Assembly (NCBI RefSeq): GCF_019734195.1
Contig: NZ_JAASHM010000010.1
Coordinates: forward strand, 1-64,000
Direction of reading: 5' to 3'
Source of the DNA: Clostridium sp. K13
GTDB taxonomy: Bacteria; Bacillota; Clostridia; Clostridiales; Clostridiaceae
DNA length: 64,000 nt
In this document: positions 17,092-25,280 of the stretch, piece after piece
Position numbering within the stretch: the stretch's first letter is position 1
How the letters are laid out: each line of letters opens with the position of its first letter
The notes under the pieces: model-generated
The model's database searches: none
Told to the model about the DNA's origin: nothing
The model's input: only the letters and a program-made list of their open reading frames with translations
Translations under genes and position numbers: made by a program

Positions 17092-17559
17092 GTGAAAAAT
17101 AAAAAAGTAATATTATTTATTATATCAGTATTTATAGTAGGAGTAATATCTGGTAGTATAATTAATTTAAAAAACAAAAGTGTTAATGTTGAAAAAAATG
17201 TATTGGGATATTCATTTGAATTAAGTGATAAAGATACAATTAATAAAAAATTAGACGGAAAATATTTAAATAGTTTTGTAACAGTTATAAATAAGAAAGA
17301 TGAATTTTTGATTAATTTAGAAGGCATAAATTCTGATAAAGATGTTTATATAATAAATCCTGAAGATGGCAGTCAGTTTCCGTTGCAATATGAGAATGGA
17401 AAGTTTTATGGTAAAGTAAAATTAGAAGAGAATATAGATTATGGTATAATTATGGATGTTAATTTAGTAGGTTCGATAAGAGTAGTTAATAATATTAAAG
17501 AGATAGATGAAAGTAAGTTATTTAATGAAATTTTATCAAGTTTAGGATGTGGTATCTAA
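17092..17559 (+). CDS. Membrane-anchored extracytoplasmic protein of unknown function in the redox operon
   Basis: 155 residues starting at GTG 17092, with AAGGAG about 9 nt upstream. An N-terminal hydrophobic segment (VILFIISVFIVGVISGSII) works as signal anchor. The rest is a charged, probably all-beta external domain (VYIINPEDGSQFPLQY, NLVGSIRVV). A single Cys occurs near the end (LGCGI), so it is not a CxxC thiol enzyme itself. It lies between the RclA-like gene and the HxlR regulator, and its 3' end is about 20 bases before the regulator's start. I do not recognise the family. A substrate or partner of the extracytoplasmic reductant path is only a guess. Confidence 0.65.
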   Translation: MKNKKVILFIISVFIVGVISGSIINLKNKSVNVEKNVLGYSFELSDKDTINKKLDGKYLNSFVTVINKKDEFLINLEGINSDKDVYIINPEDGSQFPLQYENGKFYGKVKLEENIDYGIIMDVNLVGSIRVVNNIKEIDESKLFNEILSSLGCGI

Positions 17560-17582
17560 ACAATAAAGAGAGGTGTTGTAAA

Positions 17583-17915
17583 ATGTATAAGGTAAAAGAA
17601 GAGGTATATAACTGTCCAGTTGAAGCATTATCTAATATCTTAGGAAAGAAGTGGGTTGCAGAAATAATATGGAATATCCAGGATAAAAGAATTAGGTTTG
17701 GAGAGCTACAAAGAATTTTAGATGGATGTAGTAAAAAGATGCTAACCCAACAATTAGATTTATTAATAGAAAATAATATTGTAATAAATGAAAAAAAGAC
17801 TATAAACAATACGGTTGAATCAAATTATTATTTAAGTGACTCTGGAATATTATTACTACCAATTATGGAAAGAATGATTAATTGGGGTAATAGTAATCTT
17901 TCTTGTGAAGGTTAG
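17583..17915 (+). CDS. HxlR-family winged-helix regulator, probable redox sensor
   Basis: 110 residues from ATG 17583, behind GAGAGGTG (the longer in-frame start at 17547 overlaps the upstream gene without a better site). The HxlR fold is clear: CPVEALSNILGKKWVAEI, RFGELQRILDGCSKKMLTQQ and a wing before YYLSDSG. A conserved-position Cys (C11) sits just ahead of the first helix, where YodB and HypR carry their oxidant-sensing Cys. Two more Cys lie at DGCSKK and near the C-terminus. Close to two copies of one 25-bp operator, it is likely the regulator of this redox cluster. Confidence 0.88.
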   Translation: MYKVKEEVYNCPVEALSNILGKKWVAEIIWNIQDKRIRFGELQRILDGCSKKMLTQQLDLLIENNIVINEKKTINNTVESNYYLSDSGILLLPIMERMINWGNSNLSCEG

Positions 17916-17976
17916 AAAATATTATCTAGGGGAGTATATATTGTTAGTATTGTGATAGCTAACAATAAGATAAATT

Positions 17977-18031
17977 AAGGTAGTATGAAATAAGAGTTCT
18001 AATTTTACTATTATTCCATACTACCTTTTAA
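17977..18031 (+). terminator. Terminator after the HxlR gene
   Basis: AAGGTAGTATGAAATAA pairs with TTATTCCATACTACCTT with one mismatch, followed by TTTAAAA. It cleanly separates the trx-hxlR unit from the ccdA-tlpA promoter. Confidence 0.75.
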
Positions 18032-18037
18032 AAAATA

Positions 18038-18062
18038 TAGTTACTAAAAAGTGACTAATTGT
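18038..18062 (+). promoter_or_regulatory. Shared redox operator, copy 2 (upstream of ccdA-tlpA)
   Basis: Matches copy 1 (15186-15210) at 22 of 25 positions. The dyad is cleaner here: TAGTTACT and AGTGACTA around AAAA, with 7 of 8 arm positions paired. Its last four bases are the first four of the -35 box, exactly as in copy 1. Confidence 0.68.
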
Positions 18063-18087
18063 GAATATAAAGTCTTTATATTAATAT
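18059..18087 (+). promoter_or_regulatory. Sigma-A promoter of ccdA-tlpA
   Basis: TTGTGA (18059-18064) and TAATAT (18082-18087) with a 17-base spacer, overlapped at the -35 by the shared operator. Confidence 0.65.
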
Positions 18088-18120
18088 AAAGAAAAAAAGA
18101 ATAATAGGAGGAAACAGTTA

Positions 18121-19308
18121 GTGGGAAATATTAATTTTTTCATAGTGTTTATTGAGGGGATATTATCGATTTTCTCTCCATGTATATTGCCGATACTGCC
18201 GATATACTTAAGTATGTTATCAAATAGTAGTGTAGATGAATTAAGGGATTCAAAATTTAGAAGTGGAACTTTAATAAAGAATACCATATTTTTTGCACTA
18301 GGAATATCAACTACATTTTTTATATTAGGTTCATCAATAAGTGCTCTAAGTACATTTTTGAATGCTAATAAGAATATTATAATGATAATTGGTGGAATTA
18401 TTATTATATTTATGGGACTATTTTATTTAGGAATAATAAAATTAGATTTATTAAATAGAGAAAAAAGATTAAATGTTAATTATAAAACTATGTCTCCGGT
18501 GTCTGCTTTTGTGTTAGGATTTACATTTAGTTTTGGTTGGACACCTTGTATTGGTCCTATCTTAGCATCAGTACTAGTTATGGCATCAACATCAGATAAT
18601 TTATTTGCTTCTAATTTATTAATTGCAATTTACACTTTAGGATTTATATTACCGTTTATAATAGCATCAATATTTTATGGAAAGTTATTTAAAAAATTTG
18701 ATTCAGTAAAAAAATATATGAATGAAATAAAAAAGATAAGTGGTATTTTCATAATTATAGCAGGAATAGTTATGCTTGCTAATGGTGCTATTAATGTAAA
18801 TAAGCAAGTAAGTATTAAGAATGAAAATCAAACAGAAAATAGTGAGAATGTAAATGAAAATAATAAAGAAGATAATGGCAAGATTTTACCAATAGATTTT
18901 ACTTTATATGATCAATATGGTAAAGAGCATACTCTTAGTGAATATAAGGGAAAAACAATATTCTTAAATTTCTGGGCAACATGGTGTCCGCCATGTAGAG
19001 AGGAAATGCCTTATATAGATGAATTGTATGAAGAATATAATAAAAATCAAGATGATGTAGTAATTCTTGGAGTAGCATCACCTAATTTAGGAAGAGAAGG
19101 GTCAGAAGATGATGTTAAGAAATTCTTATCTGAAAATTACTATAAGTTTCCGGTAGTATTTGATGAGGGCGGCCCTATGATTATTGAATATGGAATTAGT
19201 GCTTTTCCATCTACTCTTATAATAGATAAAGAAGGGTTTGTAAGTAAGTATATACCAGGGGCTATGGATAAGGAAACTATGAAGAGTTTAATTGAAGCAG
19301 AAAGATAG
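18121..19308 (+). CDS. CcdA-TlpA fusion: transmembrane reductant carrier with C-terminal extracytoplasmic thioredoxin
   Basis: 395 residues, GTG start at 18121 with GGAGG upstream. Residues 1-225 form a CcdA/DsbD-beta membrane domain with its cysteine pair, C21 in FSPCILPI and C143 in WTPCIGPI, which shuttles electrons from cytoplasmic thioredoxin. After a Lys/Asn/Glu linker, residues 258-395 form a TlpA/ResA-like thioredoxin with C289 and C292 in FWATWCPPCREEMP and the cis-proline in AFPSTLII. The linker and thioredoxin should lie outside the membrane. The cytoplasmic partner is probably the thioredoxin at 15307. No cytochrome c genes are nearby, so oxidant repair or extracytoplasmic thiol reduction is the better guess. 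Confidence 0.92.
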   Translation: MGNINFFIVFIEGILSIFSPCILPILPIYLSMLSNSSVDELRDSKFRSGTLIKNTIFFALGISTTFFILGSSISALSTFLNANKNIIMIIGGIIIIFMGLFYLGIIKLDLLNREKRLNVNYKTMSPVSAFVLGFTFSFGWTPCIGPILASVLVMASTSDNLFASNLLIAIYTLGFILPFIIASIFYGKLFKKFDSVKKYMNEIKKISGIFIIIAGIVMLANGAINVNKQVSIKNENQTENSENVNENNKEDNGKILPIDFTLYDQYGKEHTLSEYKGKTIFLNFWATWCPPCREEMPYIDELYEEYNKNQDDVVILGVASPNLGREGSEDDVKKFLSENYYKFPVVFDEGGPMIIEYGISAFPSTLIIDKEGFVSKYIPGAMDKETMKSLIEAER

Positions 19309-19310
19309 AT

Positions 19311-19350
19311 AAAAAAGAGTTTGTACACTATTGGTACAAACTCTTTTTTT
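19311..19350. terminator. Bidirectional terminator between ccdA-tlpA and MFS gene
   Basis: AAAAAAGAGTTTGTAC and GTACAAACTCTTTTTT form a perfect 16-bp stem around a short loop, with T-runs on both strands. Confidence 0.95.
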
Positions 19351-20580
19351 TTAAGCTACTTTGTTAGCTTTTAATTCATCTTTTTTTACTACGTTATATC
19401 TTATATTAACGATAAGTGCTAGTACAACACCTAAAGCTGTAACTCCGATATCAAATAGTATTACATGACTTAAGTTTATATCTGCTAATATACCAGTTAT
19501 ACTTGGTACTACAGTAGAAGCTATACTTGAAGCTGTAAATACTATACCAGTAATTTTACCCTTACTTGATGGGAATAATTCTGACATTGAAGTTAATGCT
19601 AATTGTAAAACTCCACCAGCAGCTGAGAATCCAATTACGAATGCAGCAACTATACAAGTAATAGTGCTTGGGAACATCCAAAGTACTACTAACATTATTA
19701 AAGATATTAATGGATAAACAAATGTAAATCTAACTTGCTTAATCCATTTAGCAACTAATATTGAAGTAACAAATACAGATACAATAGAACCAGTACTGTA
19801 GATACTTATTAGTTTAAGCGAAACTGTTTGTTCAACACCAGCAACTTCTCTTGCAAATGATGGTAACCAGTTTGCGATTATTTGGAATGTAGCAGTAGCA
19901 GTAAATCCGATTAAGATTAAGCAAATACCTTCAATCCAGAAGTTAGCTTTTTCAGTTGCTTCAGTTTTTTGTTCAGTAGCAACTTCCTTAGTGTTTTCAA
20001 CAGCTTTGAAAGCTGGGAAAGAAAGCTTCATTATGAATATTCCGTTTATTACGAAAACAGCAATACAGAATATGAATGTCCATCCGAAGTAAAGGTCGTT
20101 AGCTATTAAGAAGCTTATCATCCAAGGTAATATAAATTGTCCAGCAGATATAAAGGCTTTAATAGCAACGTTTGCACTTCCTGATGCTTTAGGGAAACAT
20201 TCAGTTAATGCAGGATAAGTACCAGCATCCATAAATGAGTTAGCCATACCAGCTAATAATGCAAAGAAGAAGGCCATAGTAACGTTAGTACTTACTAATA
20301 TACCACCCATAAATATTGCATAAGTTCCCATGCCTAAAAGAATAAATGGCTTTCTACCATATTTGTCTGATAATATACCTGATACAAATAATACAATTAA
20401 TCTACCTAATCCAAGAGCTGAAATAACATATGATACACCAGCTTTGTTAGTATTGAATTGTTCCATTAAGAAATCGATGTTTTGTGCTAAGATGATAGCA
20501 CCCATACCATGTATAAAGTAGTTAATATACATAGCTAATGCCGTAGGCATATACTTATTTTTAGTAAGCGTATTTTGCAT
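19351..20580 (-). CDS. MFS transporter
   Basis: 409 residues, twelve transmembrane segments, MFS motif A in SGILSDKYGRKPFILLG (about 66-82). A central cytoplasmic loop (about 200-218) is rich in Glu, Lys and Thr. It starts at 20580 behind AAGGAG. It is divergent from a LysR regulator (20817), which probably controls it. Small organic acids or aromatic compounds are usual substrates of LysR-paired MFS proteins, but nothing here identifies the substrate. Confidence 0.85.
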   Translation of the reverse strand: MQNTLTKNKYMPTALAMYINYFIHGMGAIILAQNIDFLMEQFNTNKAGVSYVISALGLGRLIVLFVSGILSDKYGRKPFILLGMGTYAIFMGGILVSTNVTMAFFFALLAGMANSFMDAGTYPALTECFPKASGSANVAIKAFISAGQFILPWMISFLIANDLYFGWTFIFCIAVFVINGIFIMKLSFPAFKAVENTKEVATEQKTEATEKANFWIEGICLILIGFTATATFQIIANWLPSFAREVAGVEQTVSLKLISIYSTGSIVSVFVTSILVAKWIKQVRFTFVYPLISLIMLVVLWMFPSTITCIVAAFVIGFSAAGGVLQLALTSMSELFPSSKGKITGIVFTASSIASTVVPSITGILADINLSHVILFDIGVTALGVVLALIVNIRYNVVKKDELKANKVA

Positions 20581-20698
20581 TTTAATACTCCTTTTGATAA
20601 AAATTTAACTAATTTATGTATAAAGTTTTTTGTAAGATTACAAAATAAATTTTAATATATTATTTTCAATTATTCTAATACATATTTTTGTGTTTATT

Positions 20699-20715
20699 TA
20701 TAGAAAATATCTATA
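20699..20715. promoter_or_regulatory. Possible LysR-type operator dyad
   Basis: TATAGA and TCTATA form a perfect dyad around five bases, of T-N11-A type, in the intergenic region shared by the divergent MFS and LysR genes. A TATAAT at 20723-20728 may be the lysR -10 box. The sequence is AT-rich, so chance is possible. Confidence 0.4.
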
Positions 20716-20816
20716 TATATGTTATAATATTTTAGATTTAAAAAGAAAAATAAGTTTAAATTATAACAAAGTTAATATACAGTATAAAAATGGGATGTTA
20801 GGAAAGGAAGATAAAA

Positions 20817-21707
20817 ATGAATTTAAATCATTTAAGTTATTTTAGGGTTTTAGCAAGATTAGAACATTATACTCAAGCAGCAGAAGAATTATCTATAACA
20901 CAACCAAGCTTAAGCCATGCTATGGCGACATTAGAAAAGGATTTAGGAACTTATCTTTTTGAAAAGCAAGGAAGGAATATTAAGTTAACTAAATATGGAA
21001 AAATATATTATGAATATGTAGATAGAGCATTAAGTGAATTAGAAAAGGGAGAAAAAAAGCTTAGAGAGTTGACTAATGTTTCTACAGGAACTATAGAATT
21101 AGGTTATATATACACACTAGGACCAAAGTTCATTCCTCATCTTATTAAGGAGTTTACATCTCTAGATAATAATGAAAATATAAAATTCATATTTGGGCAA
21201 GGTACTACAAAGTCTCTTATTGAAGGCTTAAAGGAAGAAAAGTTCGATATGGTATTTTGTTCAAAGGTAGAAAATGAACCAGATATAGATTTTATTCCAA
21301 TAGCAAATGAGGAGCTTGTTGTTATTGTATGTAATGATCATCCATTAGCTAAAAAGGAATCTATAGATTTAAAAGAAATAGGTAGCTATCCTTTTATAGG
21401 ATTTAGTGAAAAGAGTGGTATAAGATCAATCATAGAAGAGTTATTTAAAAAGGTAGATATTGTACCTAATACTATATGTGAAGTAGAAGAGGATAATGCA
21501 GTAGCAGGATTAGTTGAAATAAATTATGGAATAGCAGTTCTTCCAAGGATATCATCTTTAAAGTATTATAATGTTAAAGTATTACCAATAACAAACCCTA
21601 AGCATGAAAGGTTTATTTATTTAGCAACTTTAAAAAATAGATATCTTACTCCTTCGGTTAATTTATTTAAGAAATATAGCTTAGAGTATAGTAAAGATAA
21701 ATTTTAA
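20817..21707 (+). CDS. LysR-family transcriptional regulator
   Basis: 296 residues. N-terminal winged HTH (LNHLSYFRVLARLEHYTQAA, then ITQPSLSHAMATLEKDLG and LFEKQGRNIKLT) and a C-terminal periplasmic-binding-protein-like effector domain from about 90. The ATG at 20817 follows AGGAAAGGAAG. The gene is divergent from the MFS transporter at 20580, the usual arrangement for a LysR regulator and its target. The effector is unknown. Confidence 0.92.
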   Translation: MNLNHLSYFRVLARLEHYTQAAEELSITQPSLSHAMATLEKDLGTYLFEKQGRNIKLTKYGKIYYEYVDRALSELEKGEKKLRELTNVSTGTIELGYIYTLGPKFIPHLIKEFTSLDNNENIKFIFGQGTTKSLIEGLKEEKFDMVFCSKVENEPDIDFIPIANEELVVIVCNDHPLAKKESIDLKEIGSYPFIGFSEKSGIRSIIEELFKKVDIVPNTICEVEEDNAVAGLVEINYGIAVLPRISSLKYYNVKVLPITNPKHERFIYLATLKNRYLTPSVNLFKKYSLEYSKDKF

Positions 21708-21762
21708 AATAAATGCTATAATGTTTTGAGAAAAATATTAGATAATATATAGAGGTGATATT

Positions 21763-22803
21763 TTGGAATACATTAATGACATAAATATTCAAGAAGCTGT
21801 GATACATATTTTAGATAGTAATTCATCTGAGCCAATTTTAAATGAGTATACATTAGAGTTAAATGAAGATATTTATAAGTTTTTACATAAGCATATTGAA
21901 AAATGTTTAAAGGATGAAGAGTTAAAGACAGCAGCTTTTAATTCAGAGAGAAATATTGTAAAGGAAATAGTTCAAGACTATTTAAATGGAGTTGATAGTG
22001 ACTTTTTAGGATTATCTAAGGAATTATCTAGACAGCTTTTTTCTATTATGAAGGGAAATGTTAATATTCCATCTTGTGATTTAATAATAGTTTCATTAAT
22101 TACAGATGTAGGTCCCATGATAGGAATACTTAAGATGGATTATGTTAAGAATTTTACTCATTCTGTTGAATTTGTAAATGATAAAATAGGAATAGGGATA
22201 GTACCGCAAGCTGCAGGGTTACCAGGTAGTAGTCAAAGAATTCAAAAGGCGGCATTTATAAAACCAATTAGAGAAGAGCAAGTATTTGATTTGTATGTAA
22301 TTGATAAGCAAAAAAAATCAGCTGAAGATGATGAGTATGGAGCTAATTATTTTATGAATAGTTTCTTAGGATGTAGTATTGTTACTAATAAGAGGGACAT
22401 GACAAAGACATTTTTAAAGGCTACAGAAACTTGGACTAGAAGTAATATTACTGAAAATGCAGATGAGGCTGAAAAAATAAGAACAAAAATAAAAAGTAAG
22501 CTTAAGGATGAAGAGTTTATTAATATAGAAGAAGTTTCTAATGAGTTATTTAAAGATCAACCAACAAAGAAACAGGATTTTGAAATATTCATGAAGGGAA
22601 ATGGATTAGAGAATGGGGTTTCTGTAGATAAAGCATGGGTAGAAAAGAAACTTAAGAGAGTAAGACTTAAAATTGATAAAGATATTGATTTATATATAAA
22701 TGAAGAAGCTTATCATGATAATTCTAAATTTGAAATTCAGCGTAATGGAGATGGAAGTATCAACATGATAATTAAACATGTAATTAATTATATTGAAAAA
22801 TAA
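21763..22803 (+). CDS. Nucleoid-associated protein, NdpA/YejK family
   Basis: 346 residues, TTG start at 21763 behind AGAGGTG. It resembles the 37-kDa nucleoid-associated protein family (PF04245): an N-terminal INIQEAVIHILDSNSSEPIL strand-helix region, the IGILKMDYVKNFTH segment in the middle, and a C-terminal stretch that ends in strands. The family binds DNA or associates with the nucleoid; its precise role in Firmicutes is unclear. It is often found near mobile DNA but here sits between ordinary housekeeping genes. Confidence 0.8.
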   Translation: MEYINDINIQEAVIHILDSNSSEPILNEYTLELNEDIYKFLHKHIEKCLKDEELKTAAFNSERNIVKEIVQDYLNGVDSDFLGLSKELSRQLFSIMKGNVNIPSCDLIIVSLITDVGPMIGILKMDYVKNFTHSVEFVNDKIGIGIVPQAAGLPGSSQRIQKAAFIKPIREEQVFDLYVIDKQKKSAEDDEYGANYFMNSFLGCSIVTNKRDMTKTFLKATETWTRSNITENADEAEKIRTKIKSKLKDEEFINIEEVSNELFKDQPTKKQDFEIFMKGNGLENGVSVDKAWVEKKLKRVRLKIDKDIDLYINEEAYHDNSKFEIQRNGDGSINMIIKHVINYIEK

Positions 22804-22840
22804 AAGCTGTTGAATTTATTATTATATATTTTTGTATTAA

Positions 22841-22892
22841 AAATAGAGGCTATTGTATTAAGTAATCACAATAGCCTCTATATTGTTATATT
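22841..22892. terminator. Bidirectional terminator between ndpA and FUSC genes
   Basis: ATAGAGGCTATTGT (22843-22856) pairs perfectly with ACAATAGCCTCTAT (22868-22881). A/T tracts on both sides are short, and convergent genes end on either side. Confidence 0.75.
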
Positions 22893-23920
22893 TATTCAGA
22901 AATAGTATCAGCTTTGGTTTTTCTTAAAATGAATCTATTGGCTAATAGAGCTAAAATAGTTCCAATTGCTACATACATTAATCTTTCTAATGCAACCTCA
23001 ACAGATCCGTTTGTAATAGCTATAGGAGCTATTGCAGAAATAGTTGTTAATACTATCATATCTCTATAATCTACAGCAAAGGAGTTCAAGTATCCAGCAA
23101 TTAATATTATTATACCTCTTAAAGCAGGACTTTTAATAAACATAAATGCTATTACTACAATGAGAGCTCCTATAATAGTTCCTTGGATTCTTTTAACAGC
23201 TTTAATTTTACAATTTTCAGAGTATAGTTCTGTTAACGAGAAAATAGTATATACCATCCAACGTCCCTCTGGTAATTTAAAATAAAATGAAATAAAAGAA
23301 GTTAATGCTGTAAGAACACCTACTCTTATTGCATAAGAAGCTCTGACAGTATGAATTTTTACTTCTTTACCGAATATAGATACAGTTCTATAAGCTTTAT
23401 CACTTTCATGGGTATTAAACCCTATTATTGAATTTTCTTTATTAAAGGTATTTTTTTTCTTAGAATTTACTATAAATTGACTTACCATAATAACTATAGC
23501 ACCAAATATTAAGCCTGCTATTCTTTTTACAAAGAGCTCGCCATAGACAGGACCATTTAATAAGAATAAATATTGTAATCCATAAGGTAGTATTAAACCT
23601 TTAGTAAGGTTATAGCTAAAATAATATCCTATTAATGATAATGATAAAAAGTCTATAATTATTCCTATCCATATATTGTTTGCAGCTATAAAGGATCCAA
23701 ATCCTATTGCAAGATTTATTCCAAGAAGTATTAAGAAATTTTTAAATGGGTTCTTAGTTAAATCTTTACCTAATAGCATAAGTAAAGCAATTATAGTAGT
23801 AATTCCTATTGGTGTATTTTCATTTCCAAACAATGATTTAAATATAACTACAAAAATCATTATTGCAAAGAATAGAATGGTTTTTGATATAATATTTTTC
23901 TTTAAACTTGCTTTATCCAT
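22892..23920 (-). CDS. FUSC-like (aromatic acid exporter family) membrane protein
   Basis: 342 residues with about ten hydrophobic segments in two clusters (about 12-150 and 195-335) split by a hydrophilic loop (about 150-190). The second cluster resembles the FUSC/ArAE fold: RASYAIRVGVLTALTSFI, then EGRWMVYTIFSL and the conserved RIQGTIIGAL. Members export aromatic carboxylic acids or similar compounds. It starts at 23920 behind GGAGAG. No clear substrate or operon partner. Confidence 0.75.
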   Translation of the reverse strand: MDKASLKKNIISKTILFFAIMIFVVIFKSLFGNENTPIGITTIIALLMLLGKDLTKNPFKNFLILLGINLAIGFGSFIAANNIWIGIIIDFLSLSLIGYYFSYNLTKGLILPYGLQYLFLLNGPVYGELFVKRIAGLIFGAIVIMVSQFIVNSKKKNTFNKENSIIGFNTHESDKAYRTVSIFGKEVKIHTVRASYAIRVGVLTALTSFISFYFKLPEGRWMVYTIFSLTELYSENCKIKAVKRIQGTIIGALIVVIAFMFIKSPALRGIIILIAGYLNSFAVDYRDMIVLTTISAIAPIAITNGSVEVALERLMYVAIGTILALLANRFILRKTKADTISE

Positions 23921-24268
23921 ATATAATTCTCTCCGATATTGTATATTATTTTTCTTATGTCTAGTATGTGTAAAAAATAAAAAATAAATTGCTTTTTAGT
24001 AAATTTATTTTATCGTATTAATGCTATTTCTTTAGTATTTGATAAAAGATAATAGATATGAGAAAATATATATAAATGATATATTAAAAAATAAAAAACT
24101 TAGGAGGAATTAAAGTTATGTTAAATGAAACTTTATTAAATTTTTAAATTTAATGAAAGAAAACTCATTAAAAAAAATGAAATATTAAATTCAAGGAAAT
24201 GTTTCATAGTCCATTGAAAATTAATACTTCATTTTGTAGTATTACTATAAGCTTATAGTTTGATTATA
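23921..24268. other. Intergenic region with an isolated strong ribosome binding site and nine-codon ORF
   Basis: A perfect AGGAGG at 24103-24108 leads to ATG 24118, which opens a nine-codon frame (MLNETLLNF) ending at 24147. The following bases contain further short broken frames such as MKENSLKKMKY, suggesting a decayed small gene. A perfect palindrome, ACTATAAGCTTATAGT, lies at 24244-24259 just past the end of argF, without a T-run. Confidence 0.45.
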
Positions 24269-25189
24269 TTATGAAAGAAGTTTAACTAGTACCGCTTTTT
24301 GAGCATGAAGTCTATTTTCAGCTTCTTCAAATATTTCATCAGCATGAGCTTCAAGTACTTCTTCAGTTATTTCCTCTTCCCTATGAGCTGGAAGACAATG
24401 AAGAACAATTGAATCATCATTAGCTAATTTCATAATTTCTGAATTAACTTGGTAGCCTTCAAATGCAATTTGACGTTTTTTAGCTTCATCTTCTTGCCCC
24501 ATACTTGCCCAAACGTCAGTTATAATTACATCAGCATTTTTAATAGCAATTTTAGGATCTTCTGTCATTTCAAAAGAAACATCATTTTCTTCGGCTAATG
24601 CAATACCTTTTTCAATATAATATTTAGGTGGTTTATATCCAATAGGATTAGCAATTGATATATTCATACCTAAAGTTAAACAACCTATAATTAAAGAGTT
24701 ACACATATTATTACCATCGCCAATATAAGCAACCTTTAAGCCTTCAAGTATAAGTTTCTTTTCTCTTATAGTCATTAAATCAGCTAAAATTTGGCACGGA
24801 TGTTCATCATCTGTTAGTCCGTTAATAATTGGAATAGATGAACATTCAGCTAAAGTCTCAATTCCTTTTTGAGAAAATGTTCTTATCATTATTCCATCTA
24901 AATATCTAGATAAAACTCTAGCAGTATCTTGGATTGGTTCCCCACGACCTATTTGTAAGTCCTTAGAGCTTAAGAAAAGTGGATGTCCTCCAAGTTGATA
25001 CATTCCTACTTCAAATGAAACTCTAGTACGAGTTGATGCTTTTTCAAAAATCATACCTAGTGATTTTCCTTTAAGTAAATGATGCTCTATACCATGTTTT
25101 TGTTCATATTTTAATTGATCTGCAAGGTTTAATAAATCTAAAATTTCTTCCTTTGAAAGATTGTCCATACGTAATAAATCTTTATTCAT
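24269..25189 (-). CDS. argF: Ornithine carbamoyltransferase (anabolic)
   Basis: 306 residues from ATG 25189, chosen because GGGGGC precedes it; a longer frame up to 25333 would overlap argD and lacks a site. Makes citrulline from ornithine and carbamoyl phosphate. Signatures: the carbamoyl-phosphate loop FEKASTRTRVSFEV (near 50), HPCQILADL, and the ornithine-binding DVWASMGQE plus HCLPAHR. It is the last gene of argGHCJBDF, separated from argD by 85 bases that contain a hairpin (25256-25280). Linkage to the complete biosynthetic operon makes a biosynthetic rather than arginine-deiminase role likely. Confidence 0.96.
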   Translation of the reverse strand: MNKDLLRMDNLSKEEILDLLNLADQLKYEQKHGIEHHLLKGKSLGMIFEKASTRTRVSFEVGMYQLGGHPLFLSSKDLQIGRGEPIQDTARVLSRYLDGIMIRTFSQKGIETLAECSSIPIINGLTDDEHPCQILADLMTIREKKLILEGLKVAYIGDGNNMCNSLIIGCLTLGMNISIANPIGYKPPKYYIEKGIALAEENDVSFEMTEDPKIAIKNADVIITDVWASMGQEDEAKKRQIAFEGYQVNSEIMKLANDDSIVLHCLPAHREEEITEEVLEAHADEIFEEAENRLHAQKAVLVKLLS

Positions 25190-25255
25190 AAATAAGCCCC
25201 CTTTTGGCAAGTGTAAATTTAAACTTATGCATTGTTTAGTAATAATGAGAAATTG

Positions 25256-25280
25256 AAATAAATTGCTTCGTAATTTATTT
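25256..25280. repeat. Short palindromic hairpin unit at the argD stop codon
   Basis: AAATAAATTGC, loop TTC, GTAATTTATTT. It overlaps the argD stop. A nearly identical unit (one base different over 24) forms part of the nested palindrome at 35941-35964, so this is a dispersed repeat. Confidence 0.65.
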
